A DNA stretch of 64,000 bases from Hyphochytrium catenoides (lineage: Eukaryota; Sar; Hyphochytriomycetes; Hyphochytriales; Hyphochytriaceae): assembly GCA_900088475.1 (NCBI GenBank), contig FLMG01004215.1:108238-172237 (forward strand), read 5' to 3'. Below, piece by piece: positions 12,608 to 26,722 of this stretch. How positions within the stretch are numbered: the first letter of the stretch is position 1; every line of letters begins with the position of its first letter. A program made the translations under genes and the position numbers. The notes below the pieces were generated by a model. It was not told the origin of the DNA. It saw only the letters and a list, made by a program, of their open reading frames with translations, and ran no database searches.

Positions 12608-15090
12608 TTACTTGCAGAGGATCCGCTGGATGGATAGCATGGCATCATTAGGAATATGCACATTTTGCTTCTTCATCACCTGAAATAGACCCATCATTGG
12701 GACAAGACTTCGATCCTTTACGAAGGCGCGGACTGCAAGACTAAAGTCGTCATATCGCACCCTCCCTTGCTGTCCAGGCGCAGACAATAGGTCCAAGAGG
12801 ACGCCAAGGTCATTTCTTACAGCAGCTTCTTTAATGATGCGTTGCAGGAGAGACGGTTGGGTTGGCCTTCTGCTCCCCTCAAGGGACGAGGCTCGTGGTC
12901 CAGAAGGAACAAGACTCTTTGTAGATGCTCTAATTTTCTCCAGTAGCATTTGACGAGCTTCCGGGTTACCGCTGACAAGAACCTTGTAGGCTGTGGTGGA
13001 CCTAATTTCCATGCCAGACTTCAAGAGGCGTGACAGCAATCTGATAAGGGCGTCAGACGCGCCCTTGTCCGTGTTGTCTTCGGCCAAGGAGCCTACCAGA
13101 TCATTTATGATACGTCCATAGGCTGCGGAGAGGTAGGGCCGCTTGCTGGCGCCCTCCAGCAGAACTAGCAGCCGCCCAAGCTTGTCCCACTGCCTACTTT
13201 TGAGAAAGCGATTACAGAGCTTCAATAACTCCATTTCAGACCCTTGTACATGGCGTTTCTCTTCCTTAGCATGGACGATAAACCTTGTGAGTGCAAACTC
13301 CTGCAGCTCTGGCTGCACTCCTGCGGCTACACGTGCCAAGAGAAAGTAGCTCAGAGCATCCGGACCCGAAGTCCTCATCATGACGTCAGCCATTCTTTCT
13401 GCGGCTAAATAGCGCTTTCGACGTTGTTCCTTCGCACTCAGTTCCGCGCTTTTGTAGTACTTGAGCAGTCCCGAGAGAGCTCCGCTGAAAACAAACCCGT
13501 CCAGCTTGTTATGATCTCGTTCTGCTTCTATTAACCTGACGATGGCCGCTGCATCTCCTAAGCGACCGTGAACCCATGCTACCTCGGCTAGCAGGACCAG
13601 ATCCAGGGTCATGATGCCATTATGCTTCAGGTCTTGCGTGACCGTAAGGCAGCTTTGGAAGTCATCTTTTGCCTTAAGGTGTTTCATGAGACGTCCAGCT
13701 ATACGGTAGATGAAGCGTTTCGGCATCTGCAAGAGTATGCAAGTCACATAACATCAGAAGAGCGGTAGATCAGACACAGCATTCAAACCGTTACAAAGCG
13801 GACTCCCAAGAGGGATGTCTTACCGCCTCATCCGTCAATACTTCGTGCAATAGAGCTTTGGCCTCTGTGGTGCAGCCTTGTTCAATGTATTGGGTCATCA
13901 GTAACTCTTGAATGTAGCCATGCTTACGCACATCCAACTCTTTCATTAGCTCAACCACGGTAAGAAGCTTCTTAAACTGTTTCGTCTTCGCATAGACCTA
14001 CCATTACGGGAAGGGAAACGAATTCGTGAAAGTGTGATTAGAGTAGCTGGGATGATGATGCGGGGCCGATAGCAGTAGACTTGAAAGGGAAGGATACCTC
14101 TAACATCTGCGCGAAGCCCTCAGAAGAGGGTTGCAGAGCAAACTCTGTCCCCGTACTGGCGCGCTTGAGCAGGTGCAGGAAAGTGAGCTGTGTGAGAAGC
14201 CGGTGGCGAGCCGCCTCAGCGAGCTTCGAGTCCATCTTAGAGGGATGCAGTGCGGCCGTTGCCCCTGCAATCCAGTCTTCCACTACAGAGATGCCCCTGC
14301 TTTGACAAGCAGTGGTAGGGCGATTCGCTGATTCCATTGGCGTAGCCAACACCTTTGCAGTCCCGTCCGCGAAAGCCTCAAGCATAACGTTTTTAGCTGG
14401 ATGGGTCCTGAAGGCTTGCAGGACGTCCAGGACGCTCGTAGAACGACCCTTCTGGCGATTGACGGTATCCATCATTGCAGAGAAAACAAGCTCCACGAAA
14501 TGGGGGTCATGAGCCTTATAGAAGCGCATGACGAGCTCACACACCACAACAGGTAACTTAAAGTCTGTGTCATCTGCAAGCTCCTCCAGAGCTGAAAGCA
14601 AGGCAGTCTCATCTCCTGCTGCAACCGGCTTATATATATTGGTAAACGTCGTATCCTGAGCCTAAGCAATAGCGACGGTTCAGTCCCTCAGGTGTCGTAG
14701 CCAGGCCTAATGATAGCTAGCGCTCAACGGTGGAAAAGCTCTTGCTCTTACCTGTGATGGGGCGCTCTTTACTGCCTGATAAATGCTCATGCGGCTTTTA
14801 TAGGTAGGGTATGTGCGCCTCCCAGCAGAGCGCTTGAGCTGTGAGCGCACAGAAGCAGCGGTGAGCCGCAGCGTTGGCCTCCCATCCTGCTTTAGAGCTT
14901 GAGGCTGTGATGCTATCCGCTGTGTTGACAGGAGAGCAATGAACCCCTTCAATTCCGCGCACACTGGGGAAGACACATCGGCGAAGAGGACCGGCAAGAT
15001 AAAACTATTTCTCCGCTCCCGAGCAAGCCTTTTAAGAAGCATTCGGTTACCAGGCCCCATAGTGCCTTCTGAACGCAGCTTTCTTAACAT
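12608..15090 (-). CDS. PPR-like helical repeat protein, probably mitochondrial
   Basis: Predicted RNA-binding helical-repeat protein of 731 residues. Four exons in phase: 14752-15090, 14098-14661, 13824-13997 and 12608-13726. The body is rich in about 35-residue helix-turn-helix units of PPR type, for example MLEVYAKTKQFKKLLTVVEL with a following MKELDV, then ALLHEVLTDEA. Spacing is degenerate, so RNA target prediction is not possible. The N-terminus (MLRKLRSEGTMGPGNRMLLK and onward) is Arg/Lys-rich without acids in its first part, which fits a mitochondrial presequence. The ATG at 15090 is chosen because the in-frame triplet just upstream is GTG. Divergent from the ERV1 gene. The repeat class rests on pattern only; another alpha-solenoid family is possible. 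Confidence 0.65.
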
Positions 15091-15846
15091 CCACACCTCA
15101 TCGTGACGTCCCGTGTATTCTCTATAGCATCATCTATCAACTCGGCCCTTGTTCGAAGGCCCTTGCTGGTGCGTGAGTGCGGATAACATTGACATAGTCC
15201 GCCTTATGCTGCCATCCGCGGCTTACCCATGACCAAATGATTAGACCTCAGGGACATGACTGACGGCCTAGGAGGAGCGAGTGCCCAGCCGAGCAGCGAT
15301 CGAGCGATCGAGCCGTTGTCATCAGAACTGCGAGGTCTTCCGTGAAGATCAATGGCAGATAGTTTTCTGGAGACTGCTCAACTGGTCTCGACACCTTCTC
15401 CCTCGTGCTACTTCCCTTGAGTTTCATTCCCAGTTTAGTCGCCCATCAGGATGTTTGAAGGTCTTTTTACATCAGTAAGGCGATTGATAGGTTTCTCAGT
15501 CCAGTCACTGATCCTAAGATAGTCGCACTAGGGCTTGGTTCAGAATAGCTGGTAACGTTCGGATGCTCACCCATCAAAAGCTCTTGTCCTGCTCGACATG
15601 ACATGTGATCTGAGCTGTGGGATGTGCGACATCATGATGGACTTCTGAGACAGTCGTGCAGATGGGGATGGCGACTGCAGCTCAGAAGATGCGCACCAAG
15701 AGCGATAACCTCAGGGAGTTCAGCAGTCTCACTCTGAAATATACTTCGTTAGATCCGTAAGCGCTCCACTCTGACTTGTTGTTGCGGTGAATTTAACTCT
15801 AAGTCCGCGCGTTGGGTTAAGCCTCGGCGTTTGACGCACCTTTATC
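15091..15846. other. Divergent promoter region PPR-like / ERV1
   Basis: About 750 bases between two divergently transcribed genes. No conserved domain or RNA gene seen. Presumably holds both promoters; no TATA box or other motif can be assigned with confidence. Confidence 0.5.
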
Positions 15847-16541
15847 ATGGATTGCCCCGATCCTGCTTGCAATGACAAAGTGGAGATGTTTAAGAGGTTT
15901 AATATTCCGGTGCCATCTAAGAGACTGTCTGGAAAAGCAGGTAGGGTGGTTATGCACAAGCACGGAAGGAGCTGATAAGGTTACATCGCTGAGCTTGATG
16001 TGTGACAGAGAAAAAGGCAAACAAGAGGCTGGACTGCCCACCAACCAGGGGGGAGATTGGGGAGGCTGGCTGGAAGCTGGTGAGTGCCTTACACATCGTG
16101 CTGTCAAGTAGCTGTCTAACTGGAAAACGGAACAGCTCCATACCATGGCCGCCTACTATCCGGACAAACCTAGTCGCGACGATGAAGTGCAAATGCGGCA
16201 ATTTATAAATGGCTTCGCAAAGTTCTACCCTTGCAACCACTGTGCCGAGGACTTTCAACAAGAAATTAAGAACAATCCACCACAGTAAGTCTAACTCTTG
16301 ACGTACACATTGGTATCTATAAGCGTGATAAGCAACCTGACCCTGTACTTCCTCTAGGACTGAGTCTCGAAAGTCCCTGTCGCTGTGGATGTGTGAACAA
16401 CACAATGAAGTAAATAGAAAGATAGGGAAGAAACCGGTCAAATGCGTCTTTGAAGAGCTTCAAGCTCGATGGCGGACTGGTAGACCTGAGTGCTGGAATA
16501 TTGCTGACGATGATGAGCCTCTAGACACCGGTGACGATTAG
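15847..16541 (+). CDS. ERV1: Erv1/ALR FAD-linked sulfhydryl oxidase
   Basis: Flavin-dependent thiol oxidase that reoxidises Mia40 in the mitochondrial intermembrane space disulfide relay. Four exons in phase (15847-15940, 16009-16079, 16136-16284, 16358-16541) give 165 residues. Visible are CPPTRGEIGEAGWKLLHTMA (FAD-binding start of the family core), the active-site YPCNHC (C88, C91), and WMCEQHNEVN followed by KC with the structural C-x16-C pair. An N-terminal MDCPDPACNDK supplies a C-x4-C pair (C3, C8) that could be the shuttle disulfide. Yeast Erv1 uses an N-terminal C-x2-C, and plant Erv1 has a C-terminal C-x4-C. The C-terminus is short and acidic (ends DTGDD) with a single extra Cys. Confidence 0.93.
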
Positions 16542-16672
16542 CAACTAGAGCAAGGGCAAGGATGGCCGTGTCATCCTTAGCAGCTATATAAATATTAGTT
16601 CGTTTTATAGTTGTCTTCTTTCAATTCAACTTTTCTTGAGGGCCTCGGTCAGTCTGCTTTCAAGGCTGACCT

Positions 16673-18680
<2,008 letters not shown>

Positions 18681-19394
18681 TTACATGAACGACACTGTAT
18701 ACGAGAGATGGTTGTCCCATGAGAGCTCTGCCGTTTGCCCAGGTAGCAAAGGCCCTACTCCTTCTGGGGTTCCCGTGAAGAGAAGGTCCCCATCGCAGAT
18801 TGGAAAGTATTGGCTGACATACTCTATGGCTTCCTGCGGTTTCATGGTCATGCTTAGCCCTGCCCCCGATTGTCTGAGCTTCCCATCAACGTGCAGGGTA
18901 AATTCGTCCTGCATAAGCTTCTCTAGAGGAACCTCAGAAAGTGGAATGAAGGGGCCCACTATCGCTGCACTTGCAAACACCTTCCCAATCTCCCAAGGAT
19001 GGCCGTTCTTCTTCAAAATGCCTTGAACATCCCTAAGCGTCAGGTCTAATCCTAGTGTGGCCGCGGTGATGGCAACGCTGCCAGTTTGAGAGTCCACACC
19101 GAGTCGGAGAACGATCTCAAGTTCATGGTGAATTGAGCCTCTGTTCGTGGGCAGATGAACCTCGTTTGGTGATGAGGTCGCATTGAAGATAGCACTCGGC
19201 GGCTTTAGAAATATGACCGGTTTCTCTGGTATCGCATCGCCAAGCTCTTTGGCATGTGCCAGGTAATTCTTTCCAAGACAAATGACCTTGTCAATAGCCA
19301 TCGGTCCGGGCCTCTGATGATACTGTCGCCGAAGTGGTTGAAGGAAGATGGCTGAAGTGGAAAGAGCCTGGCCAATCCGGGTAAACTTGCGCAT
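18681..19394 (-). CDS. FAHD1-like acylpyruvase / oxaloacet­ate decarboxylase
   Basis: Fumarylacetoacetate-hydrolase family enzyme of 237 residues in one exon. Family members of this length (FAHD1) hydrolyse acylpyruvates or decarboxylate oxaloacetate in mitochondria. Signatures: VICLGKNYLAHAKELG, PVIFLKPPSAI, the metal-ligand block HHELEIVLRLG (H-x-E-x-E), GLDLTLRDVQ, and LLFTGTPEGVGPLLPGQ at the C-terminus. The first roughly 30 residues (MRKFTRIGQALSTSAIFLQP and on) are basic and hydroxylated, fitting a mitochondrial presequence. The ATG at 19394 keeps this leader; MAIDKVICLG inside would be a start without targeting. Confidence 0.92.
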   Translation of the reverse strand: MRKFTRIGQALSTSAIFLQPLRRQYHQRPGPMAIDKVICLGKNYLAHAKELGDAIPEKPVIFLKPPSAIFNATSSPNEVHLPTNRGSIHHELEIVLRLGVDSQTGSVAITAATLGLDLTLRDVQGILKKNGHPWEIGKVFASAAIVGPFIPLSEVPLEKLMQDEFTLHVDGKLRQSGAGLSMTMKPQEAIEYVSQYFPICDGDLLFTGTPEGVGPLLPGQTAELSWDNHLSYTVSFM

Positions 19395-20083
19395 CGCTCC
19401 TACTAACTTGCGCTATATCGCCGTTGAACAAGTTAGATTCTATCAATCCTGATGGACTCGGAGGCGCTCGCGTGATGGGAAGCTTGTCTGCTGTTAGCTT
19501 CTGATGAGCTGGAGGGTGGCAAGGATTGACCAGGATTCCTTGCTTCCTTGCTGCTTCCTCTTGTAAACTTGGTCATGTCCAGGATACGGCAGAAACAGAA
19601 CTATCTCTGGTTGATGGCTCACTCAGATGTCACTCAGTAGGTAGAGCAATGTCATCTGTATGAATCCTTTCTGGAAGCTAACTTGGACACCAATAAGCTT
19701 TACGACAATATAAGGTTAATGTAGTCCCAACCCTGTTGAGAGACCTGACAGTTGCACCTCAACTCACAAACAAAAAGACAGATCTGTGCTATGAGATATT
19801 GCTTCGTAGTGGTCTGTTGCTGGTCAGCCGGTCACGATCACGCCGAGCGCCATGCTATCACCGCGAATCATCAGAAGCTGTTCAAGGCTTACGAGGCGAT
19901 CTAAGTGATAACAGCCTTGTCGCCCAAACTAGTCAGCGCCTTGCCAGCACCTTATGAAGCCCCCTCTACTTTGATAGGGTTAGCCAGTACGTTGGATGAG
20001 TCGGCTTATCACCGCTGAAACAGGAAAAGGCTTTCAGAAAGCGGCGAGTACGTGACACGGCTCAGCCATAGATTATTGCCGGT
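19395..20083. other. Divergent promoter region FAHD1-like / sugar transporter
   Basis: About 690 bases between the starts of two divergent genes. No open frame with recognisable features and no convincing RNA gene. A weak hammerhead-like core near 19996 was considered and rejected. Confidence 0.5.
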
Positions 20084-21365
20084 ATGGTCATGAGTATGGG
20101 TCCAAGATGGGAAAGACATCAGGTCCTGTCTATCCTTTCTTGTCTGGCGTACAGCTCCTGTTCTATCTCCATGATCTTAGCTAATAAGGTAAGCTTCAGA
20201 AATGGCCGGCCCTTTAAACACTGGTGACGCCACTCTGACGCGATACGTCTTGCCCCAGCTTGTGCTTGGCGAAGATTTCTACTCCTTTGGGCATCCAACC
20301 TTGACCATAGTCATCCAGAACGTCATTGCACTTCTTGTCCTGAGGCTGGCTAAAGCTCTGGGCTACGTGAATTATGAGGGATTTGACAGGACTTTGGCAG
20401 TGAGATGGATACCAGTAAACCTCTATTTCATCGCCATGCTCGTCTCCAGCGCGCTGAGGTTAGTAGGTCGCCAGTTGGAGAAAAACTCACGCTAAACTGA
20501 CTCATCGTGCCCCTCTCACCTCTCTTCCTACGTACAGCATCAGATACCTTCCAATACATATGATCACCGTCTTCAAGAACATAACCAATATAGGGATTTC
20601 GTGGGGAGAGTGGTTCTTCTTTCGCCAGAGTATTTCAAGTGGCGTCATAGGCAGTCTGTGTCTTATGCTGTTTGGAGCTGTCATGGGTGCGCTTTCAGAC
20701 CTGACGTTCATACTGGTCGGTTATTTCTGGATGGTGCTCAACTGCCTAGCGACAGCAGCCTACGTGCTTTACATGAGACATGTGACGGGAGGCAATACCA
20801 TCAAACTTTCCCGTTTTGGAATGGTGTACTATAACAACCTTATATCTGTGCCGCTCTGCCTCATCCTTGCAGGTATGTTTTCTGTAGAGTTGGGGACGTG
20901 TTCTCAGTTAAGGTCTCTTGCTGACGTTGGGTACGCGTCTTCGTCCTTTCATTCGTAGCTGTGCTGGGTGAGCTAGGCACTGTATGGAAATATCCGTATC
21001 TATTAGAGCCCAACTTCTGGATCGCAATCATTTTCAGCGGGGTGGTGGGAGTGGCTCTAAACTTTGCATCTTATTGGTGCGTGGGGAGCACCACAGCCAC
21101 TACCTATGCCACTGTGGGAGCCATCAATAAGATACCAGGTATCCTGATAGGATACTTCTTCATGGGGCAATACATCGATATGAGGACTGGTTTCTATGTA
21201 AGCTTTGGGATGCTGGGTGCCCTCCTATACTCATACGCGAAACTCAAGGAAGCCCAGACCGGCAAAGGCAAGAAGGGTTACAGGCCCGTTAGTGCTAGGG
21301 ATAGGCTACATGACAACGATTCCCGAAGTCGTGATGATCCCAACGGAATGATGTCAAAAGTATAA
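20084..21365 (+). CDS. Golgi GDP-mannose-type nucleotide-sugar transporter
   Basis: Multi-pass transporter of the VRG4/GONST group that exchanges cytosolic nucleotide sugar for GMP across the Golgi membrane. Four exons in phase (20084-20188, 20259-20458, 20538-20872, 20959-21365) give 348 residues with about ten hydrophobic segments. Signatures: the N-terminal MILANK, HMITVFKNITNIGISWGEWF carrying the FKN-x-TN nucleotide-binding motif, YNNLISVPL, and GVALNFASYWCVGSTTATTY in place of the GALNK motif. The tail is basic and hydrophilic (KGKKGYRPVSARDR). The GDP-mannose assignment rests on FKN-x-TN and overall similarity; another GDP-sugar is possible. Confidence 0.87.
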
Positions 21366-21514
21366 CGAGCTTTCGTTTGTGTACCATAGAGATGGGCCCG
21401 AGAGACTAACGCTGATCGGGACGTGTTCGCCATAGAGCGTCCTATTGTGCGCCAGTAACTAATGTACTATCAAACCCTTTTTAATGTAGCACTTCACAGT
21501 ACCACACCCAATGC

Positions 21515-22509
21515 TTACCAAAAGCTTAGAACGTTGCTTAGCCCACGACCCACCCTAGCAATCAGGCGACTTGACTTATTTGGATTTCTTCCCTCTCGCC
21601 TTTTCTCTTCGAGCCGCTCGTCGAGTGTACTGTTCCCCACCTTCGAGACGACGTTAGCCCCTTGCGGCCCGAAGATTTCGTCGTCATCGTCGTCCAAGTA
21701 CTTCGGCTCATTAGACTTTTTCTGAGACTGCAATGACAGTGTGAGAGAAGGGTCTCACTAGCTGAAGGAGTCTAGTCTTACCGTCAGGATATCTCGGTTT
21801 GATAGATCAATGCCCTGTATGGCATTTGTGATAGCACCGACAAGGTTCTCATGGGAACGAGTATAAATGATAGCTCTCTCTGTTTTCTGCAGGTGGATCC
21901 ACTCAGAGAACAGGAAAAAAGTGCCAGCAGTACTCCGTAAACACAATGTGCGCACCTGATCAAGAGTAACGGATACAACCCCTCGGATAGAAATCAGACT
22001 TCTTTCAACCTGTCGTCGAATTCCTTCATCCTGGATGCCTTCCACTTTCATCACCAAAGCCCGGGCCACGGCTGGTCCTTTCTGGGTTTGGCTGATGGCC
22101 TTACCCTGGCTGCCAGTACCCCCTGCTGCCTTAGGACGTAAGGTTATGTTCCCGAGGGTCTGGTCGGCCAACACTTGAATCTTCTCATCGGTATGATTCC
22201 GCAGCTTTTTCTGGTTATAGTGGCACAATCAGGCATTCAAGAGGCAATCTTCAAGATAAGCGTACTCACCAGCTTATGCAGAAGCCCTGGATGAGTGGTT
22301 AGGGTTTTTCGGACTTTTGGATGTGTGGAGAGGTGCTTCAGGGCTCTTATCGAGATTCTCACGGTCTCATTATCTTGATAGTCAAGGTAATCGACTAGAC
22401 CTCCAAGGAACCCAGGTTGTTGTGAAATAAAGAGTTGATTTTCTGGATCCGAGCAGAGATCCAAAAGCTTTTGAGCTACTGCTCGTGCGCTGGGCGCCTT
22501 GCTATCCAT
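21515..22509 (-). CDS. ARMC1-like armadillo/HMA-like protein
   Basis: Homologue of armadillo repeat-containing protein 1, which in animals associates with mitochondrial outer membrane and MIB complexes. Four exons in phase (22270-22509, 21956-22210, 21782-21886, 21515-21727) give 270 residues. The N-terminal half is an ARM-like helical region (LLDLCSDPENQLFISQQPGF, then SIRALKHLSTHP). The middle is a ferredoxin-fold, HMA-like domain (ALVMKVEGIQDEGIRRQVER, then GVVSVTLDQKTERAIIYTRS). An acidic patch YLDDDDDEIFG follows, and the protein ends LSNVLSFW, close to the aromatic C-terminal end of animal ARMC1. The intron at 21887-21955 is inferred because removing it restores the HMA-like fold and phase. 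Starts only about 27 bases beyond the stop of the gene upstream. Confidence 0.75.
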
Positions 22510-22535
22510 CTTGCACCTAAAGCGTAAGTATTGGT

Positions 22536-23790
22536 TAAGTCCCCGCGATGAGGTCTTGAATTAAACGCTGAGGCTGTACTTCTGTTCCACGCTTCACGAG
22601 GTGTAGCGTTACAATTGTAGTTAGCCACTCGCTCGAGCTCAACGCTTCCTTGTTGACGGCCTGAAAGAACTCCCTAGAACGGAGACTCTTCTTTTCTTGT
22701 CCCTGTGAGGACGGAGCTAAGCGCACTGCCTTACACCACCGGCCGCAACCAAGCCCAGGTCCTTCCTTGCTGGCTACCCAGTACTAATAGCTCCCAATGA
22801 AGAGCTGTAATGTGAGTTCGCGGAGCGATCCATCAAGGTCTCCCTTGAGTGCACTAGTTTGGAGAGTTGCGACCTCAAGAAGGAGGTGTGGGGAGGTGTC
22901 CGTTCCTTCAGCTACGAGAGGAACCGTTGCACGAAGAAATGATAATCTTTCGCTTAACCCATTGGTTACCCTCTTACATTCCTTGACTGATAACTGATAA
23001 AGGTCTTCGAAAAATAGATCAGATCTCAGGTCAGTCGGATGGGTGGGCTCTGAGGGCTCTTCCCAGCAGGAACCTCCTTACACCTTGGCATCATTATTAC
23101 GCAACTTATACAGAGCACCTTTGTATTACAGGGGGGTGGGTAGGCTAGGTGACGACGTCTCCTACCTTTGGTATGGGGCGGGCGTCACCCTCTGATTCTT
23201 CTCACCAGCTTGTCGGTCTCGCCAGAGTAGGAAGGTTCTGGGGGAAATATTGACCGAGAGATAGGTATGAAGGCCCAATTTCAGCAGACTTCTGGCTTCC
23301 TTTACGGAGCAAGATCCAATCGAATTCTGGGATGAAATCTATTGTTCCAAAGTTTCTCCCAGGATTGAGGATGGCGGCATGTTGGCTCTGAAGAGCCAGT
23401 TTTTTGTGTGGAATGCCAATTGATTGAAATGGGAGAGACAGAGCAAAGCTGCATAAGGTATTTCAGAGGGATAGAGATGGAAGGAGATGCCATAATGAGA
23501 AAGGTTTAGGGTTAGGTGAGAGGAGGTCCTCCCTGCTCTGTCTCGCTCCTTGCCTTTGTTTATTACAAGGTGAAGCGAAGAAAGAGAAAGGAAGGAAGAG
23601 AGAGGTGGACAGTGGACAGGGAAGCACTGCCGCTCGGAGAAGCGCTCACCAAATGCTGCAGACTGCACAGCAAGCTCCGTGGAGATGAAGACAGACTTCT
23701 GCATAAATCTCTGGTTGCGGATTGTCTGCCTGAAGACTTTCTTGGAGGTGGGTCACAAGCTCCCTTTCTAAGAAGGGTGAGGCGGCGTCT
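22536..23790 (-). CDS. Unidentified alpha-helical protein (partial model)
   Basis: At least three or four coding exons on the minus strand. About 23659-23780 reads ELVTHLQESLQADNPQPEIY and continues LHLHGACCAVCSI up to a GTGAGC donor. About 22786-23050 reads LRSDLFFEDLYQLSVKECKR and about 65 more residues (HLLLEVATLQTSALKGDLDG). About 22536-22735 reads SREFFQAVNKEALSSSEWLT and ends DLIAGT with a TAA. A possible exon near 23230-23384 reads HAAILNPGRNFGTIDFIPEF. The composition is leucine-rich and helical. I do not recognise the family, and not all junction phases could be reconciled. It stops about 27 bases before the ARMC1-like ATG, so its 3' untranslated region must overlap that gene or the two are co-transcribed. 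Confidence 0.4.
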
Positions 23791-24077
23791 CACAAGCTAT
23801 AACTTTGCTCCACAGGCTTAGGGGGCTGTGGATTCTAAGGCCACAGATCGCTTTATGTCAGTAGAGGTTGAATGACCAAGCTTGATTTGTCTCCATCGTG
23901 GTACGTCCAACTCTGGTTTGCATACTTATCTGAGACGTATTGGCTAACATGTAGTCGCTTCATCCATCCATAGGGGAAGAAGCATACAACTGCTTTTTTG
24001 AAAGTTGGCTCCGGTATCTTCTTTACGCACTAGGGAATAGAATCAAGCCGTGGCTCTCGCCGCGCGCTTTGAGTTAG

Positions 24078-25329
<1,252 letters not shown>

Positions 25330-25455
25330 TAGATATATCCGGCTATGACACTAGTAAATACCATCCGTTACATTAGTGATAGTGAAGGATCAGCTCAGCG
25401 TCTAGCTTCGTACGTCCGTTGGAAGGACAATGGCAAGATGTCTTCTTCTCTCTTA

Positions 25456-25905
25456 TTAACCCGTATACTCCGGGCAAATGATGTTAGGATAGTCTTCATC
25501 ATTGACCGTCCGCTCGGGCACAAGGCTCTCATCGTTGATGGCGCCACCGAGCTTTACGGCAAAAATATGCTTGCACTGATGTCAAATGACAGGTTAGAAG
25601 GTGACGAGAGAGTATTAGGCAGGGGGATGTCGTACCCAAACGCCTTTGTTCTTTGGTGCAGCATGAAGAAAACTCTTGCAGGAGCACCAACCCTCATAAC
25701 AGCTGTACGGCATGGGATCGGAGCCCTTTATCTGGTAGAAGCATCGCTTGCTCTCTTTGCAAACGACTTTAGTTATTCGCTTCTTAGTCAGGAGGTCATT
25801 TGCGGCATACAGAAATTCCTCTGGCGCCAGGAAGTTCAGGGCCCTCGCGGAGGCTTCAGATACTAAGGGGGCCATCATTAAGTCATTAGAACTACCTAGC
25901 GGCAT
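25456..25905 (-). CDS. SWIM zinc-finger protein (ZSWIM7/Sws1-like)
   Basis: Small SWIM-domain protein of 129 residues from two exons (25636-25905, 25456-25575). In other eukaryotes the ZSWIM7/Sws1 family works with Rad51 paralogues (Shu complex) in homologous recombination. The SWIM motif C-x-C-x(n)-C-x-H is visible: CSCKSFLHAAPKN in exon 1, completed by CKHIFAVKL at the start of exon 2. Upstream, FYQIKGSDPMPYSCYEGWCS aligns with the strand region before the finger in ZSWIM7. The start at 25905 is the first ATG in the open stretch; an upstream exon is possible. A longer frame on the opposite strand (25345-25866) is a shadow. Confidence 0.78.
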
Positions 25906-26722
25906 CGATGCTACTGATACCTTCTCCTGAAGCTTGAATCTCACTAAAGACTGCCTCCAAAAGGGATGACGTGAGCGACGTGATCATCTTGCGACAGACC
26001 AGAGTATTATCATCGTCATGAGAAGTCAGAACCCATGGAAGTAAACTTCTGCTCGCGGCTAAGTCTGTCAGTGGTAAGTGCTGTTACCCTGTGGTGAGTT
26101 TATGGCTTCTATCTCCTTTCGCAGCTAGCATAGACTGTGAAAGAACTCTGCACGTGTTATCTAGGATTTCTTCAGAAATTAATTGTACAGAGCTATTATC
26201 CTACTACTAGCCTTAGCGTTCTACGCTTCTACCAGTCAAAAACTCTGTACAAGTAGTTTTTCCAATAATTTTGTGCTTTGCAGACGAGTTTCGAAGACAC
26301 CTCTCAGAAAAAGCTGTTCGTAAATTTGGGACAAGGTAGCGGTTACCAGCTCGATGCCTCTAATTATCGCTCAGCATCTGTAACAAGCTCCTCAGAGTGG
26401 GCGTCCTGAGCCTTCTACTACTCCTCGTTATCAAGAGGATGTGGCGCTCTGTGGCAGGCTTCCGACTGGTCCTGACCTGACCATCAGTTTACCATTTTCC
26501 TGTTGATAGGTACTCTACTGAGCCCGTGGACCAAACAGCACATTCGAATTGTTAGCGAACGGAGCTTCTACCTATTATCTATTCATTGTACTGAGACCTG
26601 TGATGTCATAGATGACTCTTCAGGCTCATTACATTCCTCGTGTTCCAGTCTTGCAAGGATGACCATGAGGCCAGATTTATTTTGTGCGTTGTTTCAGTCC
26701 TAAAGGGTGAAGTTGCTTATCC
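25906..26722. other. Intergenic
   Basis: About 800 bases between the SWIM gene start and the 3' end of the Aha1-like gene. Short open frames only; could hold a 5' exon of the SWIM gene. Nothing else seen. Confidence 0.45.

Noticed and set aside
15950-16441. 163-codon minus-strand frame across ERV1
   Set aside because: Shadow of the phase-consistent ERV1 exons on the plus strand.
19990-20030. Hammerhead ribozyme-like core (GATGAG, short stem, GAAAC)
   Set aside because: The invariant CUGAUGA is changed at two positions and the GAAA is preceded by a mismatch; only stem II looks right.
25345-25866. 173-codon plus-strand frame after PP1
   Set aside because: It lies antisense to the SWIM-domain exons, which carry a complete C-x-C...C-x-H motif with a correct splice; the plus frame has no domain.
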